A DNA stretch of 64,000 nt from Cheilinus undulatus (Eukaryota; Chordata; Actinopteri; Labriformes; Labridae), in contig NC_054881.1 of NCBI RefSeq assembly GCF_018320785.1, positions 21,452,275 to 21,516,274 on the forward strand, given 5' to 3'. Under the pieces are notes generated by a model that saw only the letters and a list, made by a program, of their open reading frames with translations, did no database searches and was not told the DNA's origin. The position numbers and the translations under genes were made by a program. Positions within the stretch are counted from its first letter, which is position 1; each line of letters begins with the position of its first letter. Shown here one piece after another: positions 20,535-32,600 of the stretch.

Positions 20535-21725
20535 TACTATTTCTTACAATTCTGACTCTTTTTTGTCAGAATCTGACTTTTCCCACAGAATTCTGAGTTT
20601 TTGTCCAAAATTTTTTCTCAGAATCTAAATAAAATTTGTGTCAAAAAAATGGTCAGAATTTCTGACTTTTATCTCAGAATTGTGACTTTATTCCCCTCAG
20701 GATTCTGTCGTTTACCTTAGCTTTTTGACTTGTTCTCAGATTTCTTAAGGTTTTCTTTTTTTTCTTGGTATCTGTAAAAAAAAAAAAGTTGTGCTTTTTT
20801 AATGGACTTTTTTCCTCATAATTCTGACTGTTCTACTAATTTTAAAAAAATGTCCCAAGAGCATTAGTCAGTGGATGAGTTCTGACTTTGGTAACTGAAT
20901 TACCACCCTGAGTTTTTCTTAGAATTATACCTTTTAATTCAGAATTTTTAGAAAAGTTGTCTGAAAAATGAGCACAAGAAAAAAGAAAGAAAGAAAAAAA
21001 TCACTGCCTCCTCTACTCTTCCGTACATATCAGCCAGCCCTGGCTAAATGTTAAAACCAGAAAAGACTGTGGGGCAGATCCACTAAAGAATAGCAAAGAT
21101 GACAGCATCTGATCCTTACATTTCTATGGGTGTCTTTTGACAGAAATCTGAAATTTTGATCCAAATTCTGAAGAGTTTCACATTAATCTCAGGATTATGA
21201 TCCCACTCCCAGAATTTCTCAGAATTCTGACATTAATCAGACACTTTTGACCTTTTCCTCACAATTCTGATGTTATTTTGGTCAGAAATCAAACACATGA
21301 CAAAGCCTACATGTTGTATCATTTTTCTCCTTTATTGGAGAGGGAGGAGTCAACTTACACACAGAGAAAATAAAAATGCACACAACAGAACGCCAGCTAC
21401 ATTTTTGTCAGAATATTCAGTTTTTCTCAGAAACTGGACTTTTGTTTCCACCGAGTTCTGATTTTTTTTTTCAGAATTTTTTAAAAGTTTGAGTTTGGTA
21501 ACTAAATTATGAGTAAGAATTTTGACTTCCAGAATCTGAAATAAAGTCCAAAAAAATATTTTAGTTTGAATTATGACTTTAGTAACTGAATAATGAAAGA
21601 ATTTTTCCTCAGGACTCCTCAGAAAAATGTTGACTCATGAAACATTTATGGTCTGAATTCTGAGTTTAAAAAACTGAATTCTGGGATTTTTTTCTTTGAA
21701 TCAATCTAAGAATTCAGACTTTTTT
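20535..21725. repeat. Degenerate minisatellite built on TTTCTCAGAATTCTGACTTTT
   Basis: Units of about 20-30 bp with the core CAGAATTCTGAC(TTT) recur irregularly for 1.2 kb, with many variants (CAGAATCTGACTTTT, CACAATTCTGATG, TCAGGATTCTG). A non-matching block interrupts it at about 20990-21120. The array ends next to the (AAT)n tract. Confidence 0.75.
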
Positions 21726-21740
21726 CAGATTTATAGTAAC

Positions 21741-21741
21741 G

Positions 21742-21791
<50 letters not shown>

Positions 21792-21841
21792 AATAAAATG
21801 AAAAAAAAAACTACTACTACTACTACTTATAATAATAATAT
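21741..21841. repeat. (AAT)n and (CTA)n microsatellites
   Basis: About 18 AAT units with two interruptions (21741-21796), then poly-A, (CTA)6 at about 21811-21827 and four more AAT units. Confidence 0.95.
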
Positions 21842-22333
21842 TTAATTCTAATGTATTAATTTACCTTACTCATTGCAATTAAATAGCATCGTGGCTAATC
21901 AGTTGAAGCTTCTTACAATCACAGGGAAAGCACTAAATCTAAAAATATACTGGTTTGATGGCTTAAATTGTCATTATTTTAAAGAAAAAAAAACAGTCAG
22001 AGATTGTATTTTGAAAATTTGAGGGAAATATTCTAAAATGCAGCTTCCTTTCTAACTGGCTGCATAGTTTGGGTGCTTTATCATACTGCAAAACTGTGTA
22101 TGACTCATCCATTGAAATCAAGATGGGTGTGTGTTTAGGGAGGCTAAAATAAGAAAAGTTCAGAGCACCAGCTCTAAAAAATTGCCACAAGTGAGTCATC
22201 AATATGTGGTTAAAAACAGCTGATACCTGTACAGTACAAACCGAAAGAGTGATGTATGGCATGATTTATGATGCTCTTGATGATATAACTTTGCAATCCA
22301 CAAAGAAGGAAACTGACACAGATGTGAAGCAGG

Positions 22334-22339
22334 TTTATT
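22334..22339 (-). terminator. Candidate scarb2 polyadenylation signal
   Basis: The AATAAA hexamer on the minus strand is the first clear one downstream of the scarb2 stop. It would give a 3' UTR of about 1.3 kb. Confidence 0.35.
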
Positions 22340-23639
22340 GGAGTTGTAGTAAATGACACGGGTATGTGGAAAAGGTTAACTATGGGACCTGTTTAGTGCT
22401 AACACTTATTTTACCTTATAGGTAAAACAGAAATGTAAACAGTGTTTTCTTTGTAGTAAAAAACGGACCATGACAAAATGATCACTAGTAAAGCTGTCAA
22501 GTGGTTTTCAAAAAAACGAACACATTTGAGCAGACGCTGTGTAATGCTGAACACGGCTATTGGCTTAAAAACATTAGAAGTTGATGAAATGTGTTAAACT
22601 TGGCGACTTGAACCATCTAAGTCAGAGAGAACCACTAGTAGTTTACAGGAAAAACACAAGTTTCTATTGGTTACATGGATTTGTCAGTAGTTTCACAAGC
22701 ATGAAGCGGTTTACATGATTTAAGCAGAGTATTGACAGAAATTCAAGATCGCAAACCCATGGTATTATTCTGAAATAGTTCCATACCATCATGAGATGAG
22801 ACCAACGTTTCCTCTTTATACTGCTTTGGTTGAAGTAATACTACAAGGATGTTAGTCCATATTATTATAACTATAAACATGATTCCTGTGAATTCCACTG
22901 AATGAAACAATAGATGCATTCGAAATGAACCAGGAAGAACAACCCCAGCCAGCAGTTCTTTTACACAACTTGACTTTGTTTTGTCTGTTTCCTCTTTACT
23001 CACACGGTTAGAAAATAAAAAAACTTTAAAGTTAAGGTTATAAAAATGAAACCAGAAGGATAATTTTCTTTCTTTGAATCAGCAGTTAAACTTTCCTCCT
23101 ATAATCTTTGAAAAACATACATCAACAGGGTACCTTTTAGATAATTCATTCATTAATTTCATTCACACTCTCACACTGCTATGCATACACACTGAAAGGC
23201 AGCAACTTTGCACAAAAATATGGGTTTTGTCTAAATAATTATACTTTTAGTGAAATTCCTGTAGGATTCAATCCTCTCTCCTGATGATTTTTATGAAAAT
23301 TTGTAGGTTAAAAAAAAATCAGAAGTATTTAAATTCACATGGCTTTTGTTTCCAATTTAAAAAGGAAAATACACTCAATTTTACATAAAAAAAGGACTTC
23401 ATCATAATAACAAATATGGTGAAAGAAGCCCAGCCCAGTAACAAACAACACAGAGAACAACCTTCCTTCACCTTTTTTCTAAAAACCAGTCAATTAAAAA
23501 TAAACAGTGGTATTAAAAGCGGTATTATGAAAACGGTCATTTGAAGGTTAAAGTACAAATTATGGAGTCACCGATCTCTCGAAATGCAGAATGATTTTGA
23601 ATCCGTGGTTTTCCTCGTCCTTTTATGTTGTGTTTGGTG
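22340..23639 (-). other. scarb2: Probable scarb2 3' UTR
   Basis: AT-rich sequence between the stop codon and the candidate AATAAA. No other gene was recognised. The extent is inferred from that hexamer alone. Confidence 0.4.
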
Positions 23640-23678
23640 CTACGATGACAGGAGGGGCTGACGTTCGGCTTCAGTGCT
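23640..23678 (-). CDS. scarb2: scarb2 exon 12: lysosomal sorting tail
   Basis: Only 12 codons ([12 protein letters not shown]) and TAG, after the acceptor AATATTTCAG. ERQPLL is an acidic dileucine motif in the position of mammalian DERAPLI. The exon then runs into the 3' UTR. Confidence 0.93.
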   Translation of the reverse strand, partial: STEAERQPLLSS

Positions 23679-26600
23679 CTGAAATATTCAATCACAAATG
23701 CAAATGTTACTTGTGAAAATATGGGTTTATCTGAGCAGACAATTTCTCTTTTTATCAATTTGAGTAACCTGTATTTTAGAATTTATCTGTCAATTAACCA
23801 GAAGTTAACCAAGTTAACCAGTTAAGAACAACACTGTTGAGAGAAGCTTGTTTCTTTATGGTGACTTATCAAACCCTTTTCCCACCTTCTAACACAGTCC
23901 TCTGAGGTCTAAATGAAACAACTGTCATGCTTTGGCCAAATTCTAAAACAGATCCGTCATCAGAGGAGGCTTGTGACCCTGTATAAACCTGCTCTTTAAG
24001 ACCTTTCTCACAGCCGTTGGTTTTGGTGTGTGTTTCTTTAAATGAAGCCCCTCTTACCTTGCCCTTCTCTTCCACGGGGCAGATTCATAACAAACCATTA
24101 GATTTTGTGTTTTCAGACATCAGAGGAACTCAAACAAAGGAATGCTTATTCCTGTTTATTTCACATTTTGTGGGTTGGTGGACACTCTAGGTACCAAAAA
24201 TACAAAATATGTGTTTCCTTACACGTGGAAAAAATACAAAGAGTGCTTTTTATATGTTCCCTTGAATTGAAAAAAAAATCTTTCCTATTTTTAATTGGTT
24301 TAAAAGTTAATATCTATTTGAATTTGCAAGGTTAGTCAGACCAAATGAGCTGCTAGAAGGCATTTTGACATCATTAACTTTGTAGAATTGCATAGATTAA
24401 ACCATTATAGCTTTAAGAATAAAATATAACCTATAGATTACTGCAACGATGACATACTGTAGAGGCCAAGCTAGCAATGTGAGGTTTCCATCAACGAAAT
24501 GCCCACGTTTTTGTCCGATGGCTTTTTAGATTATTAATTAAAATAAGCTCCTGTGGAAACTTGCAAGTTGTCTTGAACAAGATAATCTTCAGAAATAAAT
24601 AAGGCTGCTAGCCTCAATGCTTAAGATACATGAACTTCAGATCCAATTAGTTCACTAAAGTTAAGTGCTAATAAATAGTTGGTGATATCTAATGACCAAA
24701 TTCTGAAGCCACTAGTTAGTAACCAACTTTGTAAGATGTGGAAAACCTTTAAATTCAGAAGTGGGACACTTCCAGGTGTATTTTATGTTGAACATAAAAT
24801 GTTAAAATTTCTAAAACGTGTTCACCACAGTGTATTTCGGGCATTCAAAAATCCCATCAACTTTGACACGATAGAACCAAAGGTGCCATAATGCAAACAT
24901 GCTTCCATGCTTTAAGATTCATTACTGCAACACAATTAACAGTTTAAAGATCATCCTTGAACACTCACCTCAGGGATTTTCTGCCGACACATCAAGAACA
25001 TGAAGATCACACCCAAAATGATTCCTACGGCAATCAGCATGAACGGAATGTTGTCAACGACGTTCTCTTTAGTAACAACCAGCTTCAGCGTCACAGCAGA
25101 CTGGTCATCGATGAGTACGCTCTGAAACACATGTGGGAGAGACTGTTACAGACTTGTTACCGACCATAACATTTCATATTTCACGAGAAACTCAAGAGCA
25201 GAACCCCTGCAAAGTCCTTCTAGGGCCCTCCCACTGGAATGACAACATTTCCACTTTCTGCATTAAACCACGCCCACTTCAAATTCTGACTAACCACATA
25301 GTAGATGTTGGACACCACACAAGAAGAAAGTAAAAAGAAAAAAAAGTTCTGCGCAATGAATGAATAGAAACAATTCTGCAAAGACGAGTGGGCCAAAATT
25401 CCTCCACAGCTATGTGAAAGACTCATTGCCTGATGGGATATTCTTTTTATTTGAGTTGGAACAAGTGTTCAGTATATGCACAATAATATAACAGAGTGTG
25501 TATGTGTATTTTTACCTCATTAAGATAGAGCACTGGGAAAACCACCGTCCTCACATTTCTCGTTTGAGCACTGGGAAAAAATGAGAAGAAAAAACCATTA
25601 AATAAAAAAAAAAAATTAGAGAAAGAAAAAATAAGAAAAATAATGGGAATCTTGAAACCATGACACATCACTACTCAATGGTCACTAACAAACAAGTAAC
25701 CCACAAAGTTTATTGGTTAAATAGTATATTGCTGTTTCCTTTAAAAGCATGATAGTGACAAAATTAAGGAGAGTAGAAGTTAATGAGGCACTTTTATTCT
25801 CTTAGCTTGTGGCTAAATCACCCGATTTACTTGTATCACCAGTGGTTTCACCACACATAGCATGCAGCAATAACAAGCCATGAGCTAGAGGGACATAAAT
25901 CAATAAGCTTTGGAGTCATGGAAATGATGTGTGGTTGACTGACAGAGAGACAGATACTTTTATTATTTTATTTTATTAATCCCAGAGGAACTTCAAGCAT
26001 CCAGTAGCAGCTTTCAAAACATACGACATGAAACATCTTATGCATGTAGAGACAACCCTATGCCAGGCTTTTTCAAGGGCAACTTTTAAACCAGTGTAGT
26101 TTGTCTTTGCGTTCATGCTCTGTCTGGACTCAAGATTATATTGCGGTTTGCTCCTTTAGATGCCAAGTACACTCATAACAAGCAAGGCAGCTCTGTTCAA
26201 AAGTCCATTTATACTGATGATGGTGGCACAGGTGTGGTGCAGTATCTTACAGGCAGCGCTTCCTGGATTAAGGTAGTCATACAGTCATTACAACCTCAAC
26301 AGAGCCAACATGGCTAAAGTGGAGTCAATGACAACACCTGCAGCCTCTGAAATGCAAGGAGTAAGAGTACCTGAAGGTGGACAGCTTCTCTATGTGGACA
26401 TTGATCTGGATACGCTTTGCCGCTTGCAGGATCATTCCTGTTAGCTGGATAAAACATATTAAAACTCTAGTCAACACTAGAAAACTTTTCAAGAAAATAT
26501 TTACAGAGCTTATGTTACGGACAATTGAACCTAACATTTTTTTCTGAAGGCAACACAAAATCCAATTTTTTCCACCTGTTAGAGTTGGAATTTTCTAACT

Positions 26601-29600
26601 AGTATGCACAGGATCAAACATGCAGTTGTTGAAATTTCCTATGAACAACTCAGCTCCTGGAAGTGTTTTTTTTTAAGTCTCCTTATCATTGATTTGTAAC
26701 ACTGTCTGCCATGTAATGACAGCAAACACATGATAAGAGCTGGTGGAGCCTATCTTTAGTGACAGCTCCATTGCATATACTTCTGATTTAATTTTTAACT
26801 TCTTTCAAAAATAAGAGCCTCTAGAGTGCCAGCTGCTTTGTGGTTATGTCTGCTTCATGTACAAAGGCTAACGTCCTAACAGCTTGCAGCCTGAGTACAA
26901 ATCTGGCCTGTGGCTCCTTTCCCCCTCTCCCTCTCTCCCCAGTTTCCAGCTCTATCCACTGCCCAAAGCCCAAAAATAAATTAAAAAGTGAGAGCCTTTG
27001 CTTCCTGTCTACTTGAAGCAGAGACTCATTGCCATCTAGTGGCAAACATGAATCAGTATCTTTGTGTTGACATTTGTTTCGAAAGTTTTTAAGTGAGCTT
27101 CCTAAGGGTTTTAATTGGAAAATAAATAATAAATTACAAACTTTATCGTAAAGTTTATTAAAGCATACACAAATGCTCACATTTTGAGTGCAGAAGTAGA
27201 TTTCTGAAGGCATCTCCTGTCTAGAAGTTACCCTTCAGATGTCAAATACGCGGTGTTTCAGAGGGATAATATGATTTAAGAAAATGGAGCAACTTATCTA
27301 ATCTAATTTACAAGAATAAACACATGTCTGAGGATCTAAAGGTGAAGATTTTACCGGATTGACGTCAATTAATGTCTCATGCAGCTCCTTCTTAGGATTC
27401 ATGCCAAAAACATCCTCCACAAATTTCTCATCTGCCTGATAGAAGTGTGGTGATGACATGATGATCGGCGCTCCTAAAAACACAGTATCAGAATAGCAAA
27501 ATTAAATAAACTCAGCAGCACAGATAAACAAAAAAGACAAGCCTTGTGAAATACTGTAACTGCATTCAACATAAAACTGCTTTTAAAAACAACATCATGC
27601 AAAACTTTTCACCTTGTTTACACACGCTGACATTCAGCACCCCAGAGCCGAGGCAGTTCCCAGCAGGGACGCAGAAGCCTGCGTTTGCCGGGTTCACGGT
27701 GAGATTGGCAAACACTTCATAAGGAGGACTGAAGCGATATCCAGGGATCCCCTTCACTGACACATCCTCCTCAAATGTCGCGTACAGAGACCTTCACAAC
27801 AGAATCAAAGCTGGTTAAACTTTGCATGCACAAAAAATGCAAAACCATCATGTTCATCATTGTCAGTAAAATATATAGAAAGGAAGATAAACAATTATAC
27901 AATATAAACATGTGTCAGCACAAAGCTTTAGTCAGTGTTACACAGACAAATGTGACTCCTTGTATCTTCAGTCCAGCTACTGTATACCGATAAATGTGAT
28001 AGGGAAATCTTGTTTTGGACGGCTTTAAATGACAATAAATACTTGATAAAAGTAGAGTTTTCCTTGGATAAAACCATACTTGACTTTTGGAAATGATCAC
28101 ATCCACCTTTTTTTAAAATCAGCTTTTCACATGAAAACATCAGCCTGATAAACATCTGTCCCTTCCATCAACTGTGCATTTAGGCAGGACACACAACACA
28201 ATACTAACATGACAAATTCAAACCTGTAGTAGTAGATTTCTTAGTTATAATATCAATGAGCTAGCAAAGCATTTTGGTGTCAATATGTGCGGTGAATTTA
28301 CACTGCCACGCTACAATGGTGATGACAAGAAACATGCAAGATCTTTATATTGTCAGTAAATGTGCAATATTGTCCCGTCTTGTAAAGACAGATTTATTGC
28401 ACAGTAAGCAGATTTAAATTGAGTGACTGTGAGACTCACTGCTATGTAAAAAATGCATCATCTCCCCTAGTTGCAGTGGTGTGATCTGGCAGACTTTGGA
28501 ATGTTGCAGAGCGACCCTTTACAAGCAGCTACACATTTCTTCATGTCTCTCGTAAATCTGGACTGGCCTTTCTTGTAGTTGTGCTCTTTTCCTGTTAATT
28601 ATTTTCATCGGGCCTGAACGATTTGCAAAAATAATCAAATTGTGATTTTTTTTCCCCAATACTGCGATTGTGATTTAATATGGGATTAATATTAGGTTCC
28701 TCATCTTATGTATTTTTCAACAAAATCAGCAATAAATTATTCTATATTATAACCTACATTCAGTCAGGAACACTCTTATCATACATTTAACCATTTCATT
28801 GCAAAATGCATACACTCTTTTACTTGCTGGAGAAGGCTCTCTTCAAAAGAAGCCTCCTGGGTTGATCAAGCAGATACATTTATGACAATGGAAAGTGAAA
28901 ACAATTAAATTATTTTTGAAGCATTTAATCCACAGTAGCACGAATCTGAATATCAGGGTGCAACAAGCTTTAAGCAATAAAGGACGCAGCTGGGGTGGAG
29001 GAGGTGAAGCTTTGCCAGCAGCAGCGGGATGCATCAGCATCAATGCAAGCAGGGATTAGCGAGAAGTATGTCATATTTAGATACACCACTGTGTTGAGAG
29101 AAAGAGCTTTGATTGGCTGTGGGTGCTGGGAAGCTATAATTGGGATCCACTGGCCATCAGCTGATTGTGGCGGGAGTTATGATTTCTGTGAACTAATGCT
29201 AAGCTTCATCAATACTAGATAGAATTAACTAGGCCAGAATGATTGAAAAATATCTGATTGCAGTTATTTTTGCTCACCTTGCAAATTTGTTATCAATTGC
29301 TTATTGAATGGGATAATAATTTTTATGTCTTTTATGTATACATAAAACACAAAAAGGAGGAGTTTTGTAAACCATTCTAAAACACTGACATTTAAATATT
29401 TTCATAATGTGCATAAAATCTCTGCTGCTACAAAAAATGAATATTAAACTGCATAAACTTGGCAGCTTCTCACAAAACTTAAAATACCTATTCATTTTTT
29501 TAAAATAATATTCCATAAATGTGTTAACTTTCATGTCCTATTGGAGGTCTAAACAGCAGGAGTGCTGTTTTTTGTCAGTTGCTTGATTATTTCTGGTCCA

Positions 29601-32600
29601 TTTCTTTCTTTGTCATGCAAACATTACTAAAGAGACATAGATGGTGCAGAGTAGGGCTGGGCAATTAATCGCAAATTAGATTAAATCACGATATGGCCTG
29701 CTGCAATTTTGAAATGACAGAAGGTGCAATATTTCTTTAACCTGGGATCTGTGTCAAAATACCAGTTTAGAACATTTTTTTGCAGCAGAGATGTTATGCA
29801 TTACATATCATGCAATCATTCCACTGCCATATTATTTTTTAGCATATTTTACAAAAAAAAATCCTATCTTCTTCATTTTTGTATGATTTTCTTATTACAT
29901 ATGATAATAATATAAAAATATAATTCCTTTTAATACAACAGCTCATATCCATTTTGCAAAATGAGTCAAAATCATCACAATGACATTTTTTTAATTGTTC
30001 AGGCCTAGTCAAACTAATATTGTGTTGGTCATAGAATTAATTATTGCTTGTTTTTGTAAGAAAATGCATGAGATGAGGAACTTAGTAAATAATTGTATAT
30101 TAAAACACAACTGCAATATTAGGTAAAAAAAAAATTGCACTTCAGCCCTTGTGCAGAGCAAGTTAAACAGCAGGAGTTAATCAATTTTAAGGTGTTCTAA
30201 GAAATTGTGTACATAAATCATTTGCCAACGTGATGTCAAAAGACATGAAATCATCTTGGTCCTAACTGACATTGGATACCAGACTGTTTGATACACGCTG
30301 ATAATATGGAGGCTATGGTATAGATGAAGTCTAAACTTAGTTGAGTTTTCCATATGGTGGACTTCAATTATGAATTTTTATTGTGTTTTTGGGTATATAT
30401 ATTGTGCACTCTTTCTTTTTGTTATGTTGTTTTTTTATCTGGACCTTGAGTCTGTGATAAAGTTGATACTGCATTGAACTGAATTAAATTGTTTTACGTA
30501 CCAAAAATAAACTCAATGTATTTGATAAATTGCTTGGCCTACTTGTTTCTGTCTGCAGCAAAAGAGTCAGGTTTTTCATACATTTGCACATGAAGAGTTT
30601 TAAAGCTTCTTAAACTGCTGTTCTGGTCTTTCACATGTTACTGCCTCATAAACCCTTGTCTGCCTTTTTCATGACCTCAGTCTGCACTGACTGACACACT
30701 GTAAATATGTAGCTCTGAGTTATGAACATTTAAAGGGAGCAGAAACTTGCTGTTTTTAACAGCTTGACATGGGTGATAAACTTACTGTGACGTATCAAAG
30801 GCCCAGACTCAGACTGAAAAACCAGGATTATGGTAATCTCTATTTACTGATTCTATACAGAGATGCCGAGTCTGTACACATGGCTTGTGAACTTAAGCGC
30901 CCTAGAATTCATTTACACTCAGCAGTGTTTGGTGTGTTGGGTAAAATGTTCAGTGTTGACAACAAACAAACAGAATCTTGTCTGTGCTGATGACAAACCA
31001 GCTCTCATCAGCTGTATTCTTATGATTTATTCCTCTTCAGAAATAGATATCTGCATTAAAGTACAGCTAATGATTAACTGTGGATCAAATATTCAAACTT
31101 TAGCTACCAATCTGCTTGACACTGTATATAAAACCAAACCTGAATACCTGATTTCCTGAATACCTAAAACATATCAGAAAGGATTGAGCCAAACTCCACA
31201 CAAAAACACAACACATTCAAAATTTGTTTTCTTCTCCTTATAAGGACTGACCTGACAAAGCTTGACTTTCAGAATCAGACTACTCAGAATCAGCTTCATT
31301 AACCAAATATGCAGGCATTTTACCGCAGTGATTTAAGTTACACTTAATAGATCAAGTGTTACAAATGCGCATATGAGGTGAGGCTTTTAGCACAGTAAGC
31401 TTTGTTACATTATTGTAGTACAGCACAGCAATAAGAGAACGTGCAGGATATTTTACATTAAGCAGGGCTACCTGTTCGCTGAAGTTCTATTCCCTTACAC
31501 TCTGTGACTTTTAAGTGTCCATCAGACTTTTTACTCTTTATAAATTTGCATCAGGGTAGTGTTATTTTATCAAACTTGATAACTGTTATTTTAAAATACA
31601 ACAAACAAATGTGTTTCTTTTTCTGGTTATACCACAGAAGTGAGTGAGAGTAAAGCTGAGGTATCTTACATACAGTCTACTGTGAAAATAAGACTTATAA
31701 ATGTCCAGTGCTACTCAATTAATAAGAGAATAAACAGCATTTAAATGATGGATAAACACCATATGTAAAAGAAAATCTTGCCTGGAAGTCATTTCACACT
31801 AATCACAGGCATTGCTGAAACTGGAGAAAATGTACCTTTGTTCCTAGGCATCTATAAGGCGAGATAATTGCAGATAGGTTCTGAGATGGCTTATAAGGTG
31901 TCCATATTGTCACTTACAAAACATCAGCAGAAACGGAGATCTTGAGATTTGGGAATAAAACTCAATATAGGAACTTTGGTAACTTTGGCTGGAAATTTAC
32001 ATAAACATAGATGCATGTTTTGATGCATGTCCAGTAATGTGCAGATATATTAAGTCTTCCAGCAGCATTGCCAAAGTTGTATATACATCACTTTCCAGAT
32101 CACTCACCTGCAGAGGTCAGAGGAGAACATGTAGAGAGTCTCATCTTTGGTGATGACAGGATGGAAAGAAGCTCCGTTGGTTCCATTGATCATGTTGCAT
32201 TCATCAGATGTCCACCAACTCAGTGTGCTGCACAAACAAAACATTAATATTACTGTTTGCTCTGGGAAAAAGATGGGAGTTTTTAACAGGTTATAAAAGC
32301 TTAATTTTCTACTGGTGCCTCTTCGGGAGCTACAAAAGCAAATCAGACCATCAGCAAGAGGCTTGGCTGTTTACTTAATATTAATAAATGGGTCCATGTT
32401 TACAATTTTTCTGTAAGTATCTAATTGAAAATGTGTGCCATATATTAATCAGATATTAAGGGGACACTTTGGGTGTGTAACTCAGTTGATTGAGGGTTGT
32501 CATAATACTAAAATGTAAACTTTTCTAGGCTCGCCATTTCTTCTATTTATCAAAAACATCTCTAGATGTGGCTGTGTTCCGTCAATTTAAAAATCTAAGT

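Noticed and set aside
20535-21725. CRISPR-like array
   Set aside because: Repeat units vary in length and sequence and there are no uniform spacers; this is eukaryotic minisatellite DNA.
26821-27213. 130-codon minus-strand ORF
   Set aside because: Its C-terminal part is the reverse complement of a SINE; not a gene.
28611-30005. A single 1.4 kb element bounded by GGCCTGAAC inverted ends
   Set aside because: The right end falls inside the 29652-30150 element, which has its own perfect target duplications, so this pairing is probably coincidental.
32466-32520. tRNA-like GGGTGTGTAACTCAGTTGAT
   Set aside because: It resembles an A-box only; no B-box and no cloverleaf, so neither a tRNA gene nor a clear SINE.
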